Origin: Colwellia piezophila ATCC BAA-637
GTDB taxonomy: Bacteria; Pseudomonadota; Gammaproteobacteria; Enterobacterales; Alteromonadaceae
DNA length: 64,000 nucleotides
Reading direction: 5' to 3'
Assembly: GCF_000378625.1 (NCBI RefSeq)
Contig: NZ_KB905160.1
Location: 743,848 to 807,847, forward strand
A model generated the notes under the pieces. That model had not been told where the DNA came from. It did not search any database and saw only the letters and a list, made by a program, of their open reading frames with translations. Shown piece by piece: positions 54,045 to 63,990 of the stretch; within the stretch, counting starts at the first letter, position 1; each line of letters starts with the position of its first letter. A program made the position numbers and the translations under genes.

Positions 54045-55943
54045 TTAAAGCCCACTGACCTCTTCAAAATCAGCATCTATAACATCACTATCGTTAGCTG
54101 CATTTGCTTGCTCAGACGCTGCACTTTCAGTGTTATCCTGCGCTTGCATTGCTAAGTTATAAGCATCATTTAATGCATCGTGACGCACTTGAATCGCTTG
54201 TTTATCATTACCATTAACTGCCATTTTTAATTGCTCAATTAAGGTATTAAAACTTGCTTGTTGCTCATCACTAAAGTCGCTCATTGCTGCCGTTACTGTA
54301 TGAATTAAATGATCCGCTTGATTACGCTGTTCAATGAGTTCACGCTTCGTTTTATCCTGAGCTGAATTTTGCTCAGCTTCATTAACCATACGATTTACCT
54401 CATCTTCCGATAAACCACTCGACGCTGTGATAGTAATGGCTTGCTCTTTACCTGTGGCCTTGTCCGTTGCGGTCACATTTAAAATACCATTGGCATCTAT
54501 ATCAAAGCTAACCTCTACTTGTGCACTGCCGCGAGGGCCTGTTTTAATATCGGTTAAATTAAATTGTCCCAATGACTTATTATCGCTGGCCATGTCACGC
54601 TCACCTTGTAATACATGAACAGTTACCGCGCTTTGGTTATCTTCTGCAGTCGAAAACACCTCACTTGCACGTGTTGGGATAGTGGTATTTTTACTGATTA
54701 ACTTAGTAACAATACCGCCTAGGGTTTCAATGCCTAAAGACAAGGGTGTTACATCAAGCAATAACACGTCATTTACCGTGCCCGATAATACCCCTGATTG
54801 AATTGATGCACCTAGGGCGACTGCTTCATCTGGGTTAATATCTTTACGCGGCTCTTTTTTAAATAAGCTTTGTACCGCCTCTTGTACTTTCGGCATACGG
54901 CTTTGACCGCCTACTAAAATAACATCGCTGATATCGCTAATGCTTAAACCGGCATCTTTTAATGCTTGTTTACACGGTGCAATGGTGCGTTGAACTAAGT
55001 CATCTACTAAAGACTCTAATTTAGCCCGAGTTATTTTAATATTCATATGCTTAGGACCACTGGCATCGGCGGTAACATAAGGCAAGTTAATATCGGTTTG
55101 CTTGGTTGATGATAACTCGATTTTAGCATTTTCAGCGGCTTCTTTTACCCTTTGCATCGCTAAAGCATCGCTGGTCAGATCAATGCCTTGATCTTTTTTG
55201 AACTCCGTCACAAGATAATTAATCAGTGCGCTGTCAAAGTCTTCTCCGCCTAAATAGGTATCGCCATTAGTGGCCAAAACTTCAAACTGCTTTTCGCCTT
55301 CTAGGTTAGATATTTCAATAATAGAAACATCAAAGGTACCGCCACCGAGATCGTAAACCACTATTTTTTGTTCATAGTTTTGTTCACCGTCTTTACTTTT
55401 ATCTACCCCGTAAGCTAATGCTGCAGCTGTAGGCTCGTTGATAATACGTTTAACATTTAGACCAGCAATTTTACCTGCATCTTTAGTGGCCTGGCGCTGT
55501 GAGTCATTAAAGTATGCCGGTACGGTTATTACCGCTTCGGTAACTTTTTCACCTAAATAGGCTTCGGCATCTTTTTTCAATTTCATTAATATTTGTGCTG
55601 AAATTTGCTGTGGTGATATCGCTTTACCGTCAATTTCTACCCAGGCATCACCATTGTCAGCTTTTACAATTTTGTAGGGTGATAATTCAATGTTTTTTTG
55701 CAGTAATTCATCATCAAACTTGCGGCCAATTAAACGTTTAATAGCGAACAAGGTGTTTTTTGAATTGCTCACCGCTTGTCTTTTTGCCGGATGACCCGCT
55801 AATATTTCATTGTTGCCATAGGCGATAATTGAGGGGGTGGTACGATTACCCTCGCTGTTTTCAATGATGGTTGCTTTGCCACTTTCCATTACTGCGACAC
55901 ATGAATTTGTTGTACCTAAGTCAATACCAATAATTTTAGTCAT
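54045..55943 (-). CDS. dnaK: Hsp70 chaperone DnaK, stand-alone copy
   Basis: A 632-residue Hsp70 with all ATPase motifs: [59 protein letters not shown]. The substrate-binding domain starts [18 protein letters not shown] and the lid and tail end [13 protein letters not shown]. The genes usually beside the main dnaK, grpE and dnaJ, are absent; upstream is a divergent Crp/Fnr-type regulator gene. It may be a second, specialised DnaK. An ACTGTCAG palindrome lies in the shared promoter region. Confidence 0.93.
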   Translation of the reverse strand: MTKIIGIDLGTTNSCVAVMESGKATIIENSEGNRTTPSIIAYGNNEILAGHPAKRQAVSNSKNTLFAIKRLIGRKFDDELLQKNIELSPYKIVKADNGDAWVEIDGKAISPQQISAQILMKLKKDAEAYLGEKVTEAVITVPAYFNDSQRQATKDAGKIAGLNVKRIINEPTAAALAYGVDKSKDGEQNYEQKIVVYDLGGGTFDVSIIEISNLEGEKQFEVLATNGDTYLGGEDFDSALINYLVTEFKKDQGIDLTSDALAMQRVKEAAENAKIELSSTKQTDINLPYVTADASGPKHMNIKITRAKLESLVDDLVQRTIAPCKQALKDAGLSISDISDVILVGGQSRMPKVQEAVQSLFKKEPRKDINPDEAVALGASIQSGVLSGTVNDVLLLDVTPLSLGIETLGGIVTKLISKNTTIPTRASEVFSTAEDNQSAVTVHVLQGERDMASDNKSLGQFNLTDIKTGPRGSAQVEVSFDIDANGILNVTATDKATGKEQAITITASSGLSEDEVNRMVNEAEQNSAQDKTKRELIEQRNQADHLIHTVTAAMSDFSDEQQASFNTLIEQLKMAVNGNDKQAIQVRHDALNDAYNLAMQAQDNTESAASEQANAANDSDVIDADFEEVSGL

Positions 55944-56089
55944 TATAATTTTCCTTTTGTTATTTTAGAAAAGCAGCACCTTGAGTTTGTTTTGCAGTTG
56001 TCTTAACTTCGCGCTGCTAGCTGTACCAATAGAATTAATTAATCCGTTTGGTCTTAGTGGGGCTATCATACGGGCTTAACAAAAGTGCT

Positions 56090-56109
56090 ACTGTCAGATA
56101 ACTGACAGT
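56090..56109. promoter_or_regulatory. perfect 8-4-8 palindrome, candidate operator
   Basis: ACTGTCAG-ATAA-CTGACAGT lies in the 251-bp gap between dnaK (minus) and the Crp/Fnr-type gene (plus). The right half with its flank (ATAACTGACAGTTT) recurs at 58413 between two outer-membrane protein genes. Likely binding site for the adjacent regulator or another dimeric factor. Confidence 0.55.
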
Positions 56110-56194
56110 TTGAGGAAAGAAATTAAATTAATTGTACTCTGACGTTATCTAGGTAGAATATTATTAAGTTAGCTTATTCACACCTAGGAATATC

Positions 56195-56965
56195 ATGAAC
56201 AAGGCCTTAGTCCCGGTAAGTTATCAAGCCAGTGCCACTTTAGTTAAACAAGCAAAGTTGTTTGCCGAGTTACCGCAAGTTTTATTAGAAAAAATACAGC
56301 GAGACTTCCATGTCATCACCTGGCATAAGGGTCAGTACATTAGTGCTGAAATATTAACAAAGCAGTTCTTTGTCTTGCTTGATGGCCAAGTTGAACTGAA
56401 AAAAGTTCATCCGGAAACTGCTCGTGAAGCTACAGTAGATATCTTTTACCCGGGTGATAGTTTCGATGTGATGGTGCTGCTTGATGGTAAACCCCATGAG
56501 GTGATTATTGCGCCGCTAAATACTGTGCGCTTGTTAAGCATACCTATTGAAACCATGCGAAAATGGATTTGGACCTACCCGGAAGTTAATAATCAATTTC
56601 TACCTTATTTGGCGCAGAAGATGCGCGAGCATGAGCAGCGCGCAACAAGTTTAGTACTATATGATACCAGTACCCGTTTAAGTCGTTTGATCTTGAAACA
56701 TATCGAAAAAATTAACAGTTATAACGGCGCACCTGATTGTGAGCATAAGCAGCATTTAGTCAATGGCTTAAATGATGAAACCTTAGCGCGTATGGTGGGT
56801 TCAGTCAGACAAGTCGTTAACAAACAACTCAGGTATTGGCAAGCGCAGGGGATTTTAGATAAAAAACGTAATCAGTTAATTATTAAGGATTTACAGGCGT
56901 TAGAGCAAGAAGCACATTATGGTGCTAAGCATGACCATGTTCGGGCTCAAGTTCTCGCGAAGTGA
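56195..56965 (+). CDS. Crp/Fnr-family transcription regulator
   Basis: A 256-residue regulator. A cyclic-nucleotide-binding-type beta-roll spans ~25-140 (LFAELPQVLLEKI; FVLLDGQVELKK; FYPGDSFDVMVLLDG). A long dimer helix follows and a winged helix-turn-helix near 190-230 (LNDETLARMVGSVRQVVNKQL). The DNA-reading helix VRQVVNKQL resembles the Crp class. No Fnr-type cysteine cluster is seen. Effector unknown. Probably regulates itself, dnaK and the outer-membrane cluster downstream. Confidence 0.85.
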   Translation: MNKALVPVSYQASATLVKQAKLFAELPQVLLEKIQRDFHVITWHKGQYISAEILTKQFFVLLDGQVELKKVHPETAREATVDIFYPGDSFDVMVLLDGKPHEVIIAPLNTVRLLSIPIETMRKWIWTYPEVNNQFLPYLAQKMREHEQRATSLVLYDTSTRLSRLILKHIEKINSYNGAPDCEHKQHLVNGLNDETLARMVGSVRQVVNKQLRYWQAQGILDKKRNQLIIKDLQALEQEAHYGAKHDHVRAQVLAK

Positions 56966-57116
56966 GCATTCATTAACTCACCGGGCTATTTAATTGGCGG
57001 ATTAAAATGGCAAGTGCTTATTTACCATTTTAATAGCCAAGCTGATGCTGCTTCTTTACCTGTTGAATCAATGGCTTTACTACCCGAAACTAGTGTTAAT
57101 TTTAGTCTTTAACATT

Positions 57117-58331
57117 TTACCAAGTAGCGCCAGCTTGAATATAAACCACGGTATCTTCAGGTCCTTTAGCTAGGTCTGTGCCCATGGTAAAACCGTAACG
57201 CTTGGCAATTAAATAACGAAAGCCAACGCCATAGTTATGTACCGACTCTGCGCTGCTTAATTCACTAAAACTTTGTGCGGCACGGCCTATGCCGGTAAAA
57301 GCATTAAACTTCCACCGGTAGTTATACTTGTAAGTGAATTCTACTTCAGAGACTGCGACTTTGTTGCCCTGATATCTTATGGCGGGTACACCTCGTAAAT
57401 CAACGCTTGGCGGCACGTAAGAGGGTAACTTAACGTCCTCGTTAGCATTAACACCATCGTATTGAAGTCTTAAGGCAAAAAGAAATTTTTCCGATAACTG
57501 CCAGTAGTTTAACCCGGAAAAGTGATAACTCATGTAGTCAACATCACTACCAATGGCGTCATCAAAGCGGGTAATATGCAGTTGATAGTCATAGCCGTGC
57601 TCAGGGTTCATCGGGTTATTTCGTGAGTCATATTCAGCCAACAGACCTAAACCTGAGGTTGTCACTGATTGAGATAAATGATTATCAAAGAAATTATTTA
57701 CCTTATCGTTTAAGGTATCGCTGGGGAGAAAGTTAATATCTTTGAGGTTAGCTAAACTTGTTTCAACGCTTCTATAGACCTGACGACCACCAAGAAACCA
57801 TTTACTTTTGCCAAGGCGCATTTTTAATTCCTGCAATACTATCGGGCCATTGATATTAAGCTCAATTGGCCGTTTTAATTCAATGCCAGCTAATGAATAA
57901 AAGTCTAAATTGAAATCGCTGTATAGCATATAACCTCTGTAACGCACGGTGTCTTTAAGCCAAAAACCCATGTGGCCAAAACCAAAACCTTTACTGCCGT
58001 TAGCGGTAGCACCCGCGCCCACTAAAGAAATATTACTGGGCAAGACAAAATGTTTACTGTTGCTGCTGTGCGTAATTCGTTGTTTTTTTTGTTCATCAGA
58101 CTCATGAAAAAACACCCCTAACAGTGCTAGACCATTGCCGGTTGCTGGCTCGGTAATGATAGTTGGTACGGGTAAAAATCCTAAAGGAACTTCAGAAAGG
58201 TAGCGACTCGCATCTAACATGCCGTCATCTGGGTCGAACATATACTTATCAATAAATGAAGTAGCATTGACCGTTGGCACGAAATTGAGTAATAAAGCCG
58301 TGAGTACAAATGTTTTTCTCGTCTTTAACAT
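57117..58331 (-). CDS. Omp85-type outer-membrane barrel without POTRA domains
   Basis: A 404-residue BamA/TamA-family (surface-antigen) protein. The ATG at 58331 is preferred because AAAGG lies 8 bases upstream and a signal peptide ends near VNA; the frame extends up to 58385 without support. No POTRA repeats precede the barrel. LGFLPVPTIITEPATGNGLAL opens the barrel and LLAEYDSRNNPMNPEHGYD plus GVPAIRYQGNK are conserved Omp85 blocks. It ends VYIQAGATW with the terminal aromatic. A role in lipid or protein transport is unproven. Convergent with the regulator gene. Confidence 0.8.
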   Translation of the reverse strand: MLKTRKTFVLTALLLNFVPTVNATSFIDKYMFDPDDGMLDASRYLSEVPLGFLPVPTIITEPATGNGLALLGVFFHESDEQKKQRITHSSNSKHFVLPSNISLVGAGATANGSKGFGFGHMGFWLKDTVRYRGYMLYSDFNLDFYSLAGIELKRPIELNINGPIVLQELKMRLGKSKWFLGGRQVYRSVETSLANLKDINFLPSDTLNDKVNNFFDNHLSQSVTTSGLGLLAEYDSRNNPMNPEHGYDYQLHITRFDDAIGSDVDYMSYHFSGLNYWQLSEKFLFALRLQYDGVNANEDVKLPSYVPPSVDLRGVPAIRYQGNKVAVSEVEFTYKYNYRWKFNAFTGIGRAAQSFSELSSAESVHNYGVGFRYLIAKRYGFTMGTDLAKGPEDTVVYIQAGATW

Positions 58332-58412
58332 TAGAGTCCTTTCAGTAATCATTTGAAATTTTATAAAATAAACAGCGTATTTCACCGGTAAAGCCCAGTG
58401 TAATCAGTGTGA

Positions 58413-58426
58413 ATAACTGACAGTTT
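58413..58426. promoter_or_regulatory. operator half-site matching the 56090 palindrome
   Basis: ATAACTGACAGTTT identical to the right half and flank of the palindrome upstream of the Crp/Fnr gene; the left half is degenerate here. It lies between the divergent Omp85-type (minus) and barrel (plus) genes. The same 378-bp gap also holds a 15-bp palindrome CGCTGAATTTCAGCG at 58649-58663, and nothing else recognised. Confidence 0.4.
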
Positions 58427-58709
58427 AACTGCGCCGACAAAATTATGCTAGATTAATGGCTTAGGAGGAAAAACACTAGATAAACAATCAAAAGTTGTAA
58501 CTTGTAGTTAACAAAATTTTAAGAGAAAATACCAATTGTTAGATAACTATAACAAGTACATTTATATGGAAATAAACTACCAATTTAAGCTATCAATATT
58601 AACTACTGATATGAACCAGGTGTTTCTTATTACCATGAATATTACTCGCGCTGAATTTCAGCGTAACCGATAGAATTATACTTGCCGAGCTAATGAAGGA
58701 ATATTTGCA

Positions 58710-59372
58710 GTGAAAATGAATAAATTATTAATGTTAATTATGTGTAGCAGCTTCGTTGTCATTCCAAGAGCATTACAAGCAGCAGAAAACACCAAAAAAC
58801 ATGTGGATATATCTGATCCCATGGCAGTTTATACGGGTGGCGCATTAACCGGGGGAAACGATGGGTTAGGCGCGGCCTTTCAATTTGGCCTTAATAAGGG
58901 CGATTGGGGTTTTTTAGGTAAAATTGAGGCAAAAAAGAATCTTGATGCTTATAGACTCAGACTGTTTACTCCAAATAAGGTTACGGGTACTGGGATTTAT
59001 ATTGATGCTGGCACCGATACTTCCCAAGACGGTATTACTTCGAACTATGCTACTTTTGGGGTGCTACAGGTAGTGCCACTGACTAAGAAACTCAAGTTAT
59101 ATGCAGGTCTTACTTATGGTAAATCATGGGAAGCGAATGATCTGTTTGCAGAAACAAAAATTATCATGGCACAAACTTACTTTAAATATGACATCAACGA
59201 AAAGTTTTATTTGATGTTAAATCCACAATACACCTATGGTCTTGATGGTGAAGAAACCCGTCAATTTTATATGGAGTTTGATTTTGGTTATCATATTGAT
59301 AAAACAAAATTGGTTTACCTACAGACATCAACGGAAAATACTATTATTTTAAACTTTAAATTCAAAATTTAA
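58710..59372 (+). CDS. outer-membrane beta-barrel protein of unknown function
   Basis: A 220-residue protein with a signal peptide (cleavage near LQA). Repeated amphipathic strands follow (GALTGGNDGLGAAFQFGLN, LKLYAGLTYGKSW, FYLMLNPQYTYG), ending IILNFKFKI. The GTG at 58710 has AAGGA 9 bases upstream; an ATG two codons later is the alternative. No named family is recognised. First gene of the plus-strand envelope cluster. Confidence 0.65.
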   Translation: MKMNKLLMLIMCSSFVVIPRALQAAENTKKHVDISDPMAVYTGGALTGGNDGLGAAFQFGLNKGDWGFLGKIEAKKNLDAYRLRLFTPNKVTGTGIYIDAGTDTSQDGITSNYATFGVLQVVPLTKKLKLYAGLTYGKSWEANDLFAETKIIMAQTYFKYDINEKFYLMLNPQYTYGLDGEETRQFYMEFDFGYHIDKTKLVYLQTSTENTIILNFKFKI

Positions 59373-59424
59373 ATCTGATAAAAATGATTCTTCTATTTTA
59401 ACCTCCAACCTTGCAGGACGTATA

Positions 59425-61605
59425 ATGAGAAATAACTTTTATGCATATTGGCGAGCAAAACTAAAACACACTCTTATGCTTTGTTTTGTTGCTTGTGCTG
59501 TTTTTCCCGCTTTAGCGGCTGATTGGCCGCAAGAATTAACGGGGAATAAAGGCACCATTGTGGTCTATCAACCGCAACCTGAAAAGCTTATCGGCAATAT
59601 AATAACTGGCCGAGCGGCAATGTCGCTGGAGTTAAAATCTGAAGCCGAGCCCATTTTTGGTGTATTTTGGTTCTCGGCAAAAATTGATACTGATCGCAGT
59701 GAAAATACGGTCACAATTAGTCAATTGAAAGTCACTAAAGTGGCTTGGCCAGAGTCAAAAGAAGCAGGAGAAAAACAATTTAGCCAATTCGTTGAAGCAC
59801 AATTAGGGCAGTCTTCTTTTACTTCTTCGTTATCAAAATTAACCGCTAGTTTGACTCATGCAGAGAAAATTAAAGCCAGCCTTGCTGATATCAAAAATGA
59901 TGCTCCAGAGATTATATTTACCGATGTTTTGTCAGTACTACTGAACTATGATGGCGAACCCATTTTCAGGGACATTGAAAACAGTAATTATCAGCGGGCG
60001 TTAAATACACCATTGGCAGTAATGAAAACAAAGAGCCAAAGTAAGTTTTATTTAACCAGTGGCCATTTATGGTATCAAGCATCAAATGCTTTAGGGCCGT
60101 GGTCAATTTTAGCCAGTCCTCCCGCTGATCTTAAAAGGCTAATGCCAAAAGAAGCGGCACAAGGCGAAACGTCACAAGTCATTAGCGCGCCGAATATCAT
60201 TACCGCAACCAAGCCAACTGAATTAGTAGTCTCAGATGGTGATAAAAAGTGGACTAGTTTAGTCGGTGGTCAGTTACTGTATGTTGAAAATACCGAAACA
60301 CCTTGGCTACGAGAGCTGAGTAGTGGTGATATGTATGTCTTGTTATCAGGTCGTTGGTTTAGCAGTAAAAGTGAGCAAGGTCCTTGGGGTTTTGTCCGCG
60401 CTGACAAACTCCCTAAGAGCTTTCAAGAGATACCGCCTGAGTCTGCTATTGGCGGTTTAAGAACCTCTATTGCCGGCACGGATGAGGCTGAGCAGGCGGT
60501 GTTAGATGCACAAATCCCACAAACGGCAGCGATAAAACGCAGTGAAGCAAAATTAACTGTCTATTATGATGGCGCGCCAAAATTTGAACCTATAGTTGAT
60601 ACACAAGTTGAGTATGCGGTAAATACCTCGGCGCAAGTACTTAAAATAGCCAACAAGTATTATGCAGTTGATAATGGCGTCTGGTTTGTTTCATCACTGC
60701 CAAAAGGTCCTTGGCGAGTAGCGGATAACATCCCAAAAGAAGCGATTGCACAAATCCCGCCTAGCTCTCCTATGTATAACACCACGTATGTCACCGTTTA
60801 TGACTCAACACCTGAAGTGGTTTATGTAGGTTACACCCCAGGTTATTTATGGTCTTACCCTTATTATGGTGTACCTATTTATGGTACAGGTTGGTATTAC
60901 CCTCCTTATTATGTTGGCGGTTGGTACTACCCAAGACCACCTACTTGGGGATTACATGTTGGTTATAACCCCTGGACAGGTTGGAATGTTGGTGTAAGTT
61001 GGGGCAGTCCATTCTTTAGAGTTGGCGTGGTTTGGGGCGGCGGTTATCACCATCACCCAAGACCTTGTTGTGGCCGCTATTATGGTGGTGGTTACCGAGG
61101 CAACACTAACATCAATATTAATGGTAATGTCAATATTGGCAACTCGGTTAGCATTGCCAATCGTGCTCATGCACAGCAAAGACTTGCCGCTAATCCAACT
61201 AATAGAGCCAGTAACCGAACAAGTAATCTATATAACCAAGGCATAAATAAAAAGCGTAACGCGATAAAACAGCCAACGAATCGCAATATCACTAAAGCGA
61301 AAGTTGCTTCACAGCGGACGAATAACGTGTATGCCGATAGGAAGGGTGGCGTGGTTCGCCATGAAAATGGTCAGTGGCAAAATCGCAGTAATAAAAATTG
61401 GCAGACTATTCCTAAACAGAGCACGATAAATTCATCAACTCGGCCAAGCATGAATAAACCTAATAATCTGCCATCAAATAGGCAAGGAGTTAATAATCGT
61501 TCGTTTGACCATCAAAAAATGAATCGAGAATTACATGGCCGGCAAATGGGTAATATGTCACGAGGTGGCCATCAGAAAATGGGCAATGCGCGCCGAGGTA
61601 GGTAG
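59425..61605 (+). CDS. large exported protein (annotated in relatives as carbohydrate-binding family V/XII-like)
   Basis: A 726-residue secreted protein with a signal peptide ending LAADWPQ. Residues ~35-440 are repeated small domains each with a W/F-x-G-PW motif (LWYQASNALGPWSIL, GRWFSSKSEQGPWGFV, GVWFVSSLPKGPWRVA). A Tyr/Pro/Gly-rich region follows (~460-560; WYYPPYYVGGWYYPRPP, CCGRYYGGGYRG). The last ~150 residues are a basic Asn/Gln/Arg-rich low-complexity tail. The three GPW repeats look like peptide- or sugar-binding modules; function unknown. Between the barrel gene and the DUF3313 lipoprotein. Confidence 0.7.
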   Translation: MRNNFYAYWRAKLKHTLMLCFVACAVFPALAADWPQELTGNKGTIVVYQPQPEKLIGNIITGRAAMSLELKSEAEPIFGVFWFSAKIDTDRSENTVTISQLKVTKVAWPESKEAGEKQFSQFVEAQLGQSSFTSSLSKLTASLTHAEKIKASLADIKNDAPEIIFTDVLSVLLNYDGEPIFRDIENSNYQRALNTPLAVMKTKSQSKFYLTSGHLWYQASNALGPWSILASPPADLKRLMPKEAAQGETSQVISAPNIITATKPTELVVSDGDKKWTSLVGGQLLYVENTETPWLRELSSGDMYVLLSGRWFSSKSEQGPWGFVRADKLPKSFQEIPPESAIGGLRTSIAGTDEAEQAVLDAQIPQTAAIKRSEAKLTVYYDGAPKFEPIVDTQVEYAVNTSAQVLKIANKYYAVDNGVWFVSSLPKGPWRVADNIPKEAIAQIPPSSPMYNTTYVTVYDSTPEVVYVGYTPGYLWSYPYYGVPIYGTGWYYPPYYVGGWYYPRPPTWGLHVGYNPWTGWNVGVSWGSPFFRVGVVWGGGYHHHPRPCCGRYYGGGYRGNTNININGNVNIGNSVSIANRAHAQQRLAANPTNRASNRTSNLYNQGINKKRNAIKQPTNRNITKAKVASQRTNNVYADRKGGVVRHENGQWQNRSNKNWQTIPKQSTINSSTRPSMNKPNNLPSNRQGVNNRSFDHQKMNRELHGRQMGNMSRGGHQKMGNARRGR

Positions 61606-61663
61606 CTTGCTCAGTTTAAGTATTGATACGCTATAACTAAACATTAATTCAAAAGGAATGAAA

Positions 61664-62356
61664 ATGAATAAACCACTAGGTAGTAAACTCAGTATTATTG
61701 TCTTAGCGGCAACCATGGTTATGGGTTGTAATTCTACAAACCCAACCAATGCACCGCAAGTATCACCAGAGGGCATGGAGTTAAAAAAATCAACACGCTC
61801 AACGGTCGCTTATAAAAAAGAAGGGGTAGATTTTTCCGAGTATAACAAGGTTCAAATATTACCGAGTGTGGTTGCTTTTAAGAAAAACTGGAAGCGCGAT
61901 TACAACAGAAGTCAAAGCTCTTTAACTACTCGTGTCCGTGATGAAGATGTAATCCGTATTAAAGCGGATGTTGCTAAATTGTTTGATGAAGTCTTTAAAG
62001 AAGAATTTGCTAAAGGTGCTAAATTCCCTATCGTTGATAAAGTCAGTTCAAATACTTTAGTGATAAGACCGGTTATTGTCGATTTAGATGTTACCGCGCC
62101 AGATCTTCGGTCAGCCGCAAATGTTAAAACCTATGCAAGCGATGCTGGCCAAGCGACCTTGTTTTTAGAGCTCTATGATGGAGTGAGCGGAGAGATATTG
62201 GCGAGGGCAGTAAATGTTGCGGTTGCTGGCGATGATAGTTATGCACAATGGGCCACACGAGTGTCTAATCGCGCCGATGCAAAACGTATGATCAGAAAGT
62301 GGGCTAAAGCATTACGCAAAAAATATGATGAAGCTCATATGCCTGCAGCAAAATAA
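61664..62356 (+). CDS. DUF3313-family lipoprotein
   Basis: A 230-residue lipoprotein: signal ending VMGC with lipidation at that Cys. The DUF3313 domain spans ~35-215 (DFSEYNKVQILPSVVAFKKN, RPVIVDLDVTAPD, LYDGVSGEILARAV). The ATG at 61664 is spaced properly from AAGGA; one two codons earlier is too close. Family function unknown. 21 bp before the second Omp85-type gene, so co-transcribed. Confidence 0.8.
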   Translation: MNKPLGSKLSIIVLAATMVMGCNSTNPTNAPQVSPEGMELKKSTRSTVAYKKEGVDFSEYNKVQILPSVVAFKKNWKRDYNRSQSSLTTRVRDEDVIRIKADVAKLFDEVFKEEFAKGAKFPIVDKVSSNTLVIRPVIVDLDVTAPDLRSAANVKTYASDAGQATLFLELYDGVSGEILARAVNVAVAGDDSYAQWATRVSNRADAKRMIRKWAKALRKKYDEAHMPAAK

Positions 62357-62377
62357 AGAGCGACTAGAAATATCTCA

Positions 62378-63712
62378 ATGAATAAAATAATTAACAGCTG
62401 TCTAGCAAGTACTGGGGTATGGGGGCTTATTGTTTGTACATTACTGGTAATTTCTATCAAGAATGTGCAGGCTAAGCCGCCGGGCCAAGTTAAGTACTCG
62501 GTGCAGCGACAAGAAAATACCAAAATGCGCGAAAGCTTAGTATTGCCTTTTGCCTTTAGCACCGATGATATGGGAACTGTCATCGGTATAGGCGCTATGG
62601 CAACGGGGCTTTACCAAAAGCAAATGACCGTGGGTGGTACAATTTATGGCGGGGGAGATTCGAAAGGCCTAGCGTTAAGCTTATGGGACTATCGTATTTT
62701 AGATAGCGAGCGATTCTTTTTCAGTGCTATTGGCATGGTGGGCGACTATCCCTTATTACGTGCCTATTCGCCTTTACCTGAAGACTTTTCAACAGCTCCT
62801 CGCCCAGGCTCTAATGACTCCAGCTTTGATGATTTCATTCAAGCAGAAGGCTCAAGTAACTGGTGGGATGTTAAATTAGAGTATGTCTTACCGTGGGGTA
62901 GTGCAGAAAAACAAAGTATGGCCAGTTATCAATTACAGGGCGGGTTATTAAAGCATGATGTTGAACAGGCTGATTGGAACCCTTTAAAAACAGGTACCAG
63001 TATTTTAATTGCTAGGCAATTCAATCGCTATCAAGAATATAGAGATGAAAAGGGCGAGTTATCTGGCGCTATTCATGCGCTTGAATTAGGCTTTCTTTAT
63101 GATAATACTGATTTTCCCGCAAACCCAAGCCAAGGTAGCTCACAATATATAGGCTTTAGTTACAACCCGGAGTGGCTACAATCGAATCAGCAATGGACTT
63201 TTGTTGAAGTAGAAGCGAGTAAATACTTTTCCTTAGGGGCTACTTCTTTTGCAAAACAAAATATTATTGCGCTAAATGCCTGGCTCGGCTACTCACCAAG
63301 TTGGCAAGTGACTACTGATGCGGCAGGAAATAGCCTAGTTACTAATAATGCACCTTTTCTTGAAGGCGCGACATTAGGTGGTATGTATCGAATGCGTGGC
63401 TTTAGACAAAACCGTTTTCATGATAAAGCGGTCATTTACGCCACGGCGGAATACAGAATGACCTTAGATTATAATCCCATCGCTGATGTACGTTGGTTAA
63501 AGTTCTTAAACCTTGATTGGTTTCAAATGGTATTTTATATGGAAGGGGGTAGGGTATCACCCACTTTACATCGAGATACTTTATTCTCAGATTGGAAAGT
63601 TGATGCCGGTGTATCATTACGCGCTTTAACGGCAGGTATTGTTGTACGATTAGACTTTACTCAATCAAAAGAAGGTACAAGTACTTGGTTAATGGTAGGG
63701 CACCCATTTTAA
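62378..63712 (+). CDS. Omp85-type outer-membrane barrel without POTRA domains (second copy)
   Basis: A 444-residue BamA/TamA-like barrel. A signal peptide ends near VQA. The mature start is LPFAFSTDDMGTVIGIGAMA, with no POTRA repeats. The conserved L6-type block GGMYRMRGFRQNRFHDKA (RGF motif) precedes AEYRMTLDYNPI, and the end is GTSTWLMVGHPF with the terminal Phe. It pairs by context with the DUF3313 lipoprotein, which could replace POTRA-domain contacts. Last gene of the cluster. Confidence 0.8.
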   Translation: MNKIINSCLASTGVWGLIVCTLLVISIKNVQAKPPGQVKYSVQRQENTKMRESLVLPFAFSTDDMGTVIGIGAMATGLYQKQMTVGGTIYGGGDSKGLALSLWDYRILDSERFFFSAIGMVGDYPLLRAYSPLPEDFSTAPRPGSNDSSFDDFIQAEGSSNWWDVKLEYVLPWGSAEKQSMASYQLQGGLLKHDVEQADWNPLKTGTSILIARQFNRYQEYRDEKGELSGAIHALELGFLYDNTDFPANPSQGSSQYIGFSYNPEWLQSNQQWTFVEVEASKYFSLGATSFAKQNIIALNAWLGYSPSWQVTTDAAGNSLVTNNAPFLEGATLGGMYRMRGFRQNRFHDKAVIYATAEYRMTLDYNPIADVRWLKFLNLDWFQMVFYMEGGRVSPTLHRDTLFSDWKVDAGVSLRALTAGIVVRLDFTQSKEGTSTWLMVGHPF

Positions 63713-63828
63713 TTATTTTATAGAATGACGAAAAGTTGATTTTAATGCCCACTAATGCAGCGTTATGCCTGAAAATAAATCAAGCTATTAATATTTTAAA
63801 ATAAATCAGGGTTTTTAAAGCTTTTCAG

Positions 63829-63856
63829 TTGACAGCTTTTTCTATCTCCCTATAAT
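63829..63856 (+). promoter_or_regulatory. sigma70 promoter of the tRNA gene
   Basis: Perfect TTGACA (63829-63834) and TATAAT (63851-63856) boxes with a 16-bp spacer, followed by a CGCCCC stretch like a stringent discriminator. It lies 58 bp before the tRNA-Val gene. Confidence 0.85.
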
Positions 63857-63914
63857 ACGCCCCACTGAAACGCGGATGGTATAGCCTGAAATGTTGAAGG
63901 ATTAAAAGCAATAC

Positions 63915-63990
63915 GGACGATTAGCTCAGTTGGGAGAGCACCGCCCTTACAAGGCGGGGGTCACTGGTTCAAGCCCAGTATCGTCCACCA
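63915..63990 (+). tRNA. tRNA-Val (anticodon UAC)
   Basis: A 76-base cloverleaf: acceptor GGACGAT pairs with ATCGTCC; D arm GCTC/GAGC; anticodon arm CCGCC-CTTACAA-GGCGG with anticodon TAC; T arm ACTGG-TTCAAGC-CCAGT; encoded CCA end. Probably the first of a tRNA operon continuing past the window. Confidence 0.97.

Noticed and set aside
14811..56064. Shared GTTTGGTCTTAGTG at 14811 and 56047
   Set aside because: A 14-base match between two places in 64 kb of AT-rich DNA is expected by chance and the contexts differ.
57001..57034. ATTAAAATGG...CCATTTTAAT hairpin as a strong terminator
   Set aside because: The stem is nearly all A/T and has no T-run; it may be a weak bidirectional end between convergent genes, but I cannot support it.
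61022..61246. ORFs on both strands inside the GPW-repeat protein gene
   Set aside because: They are shadows of its Gly/Asn-rich repeats in other frames, with no independent start signals.
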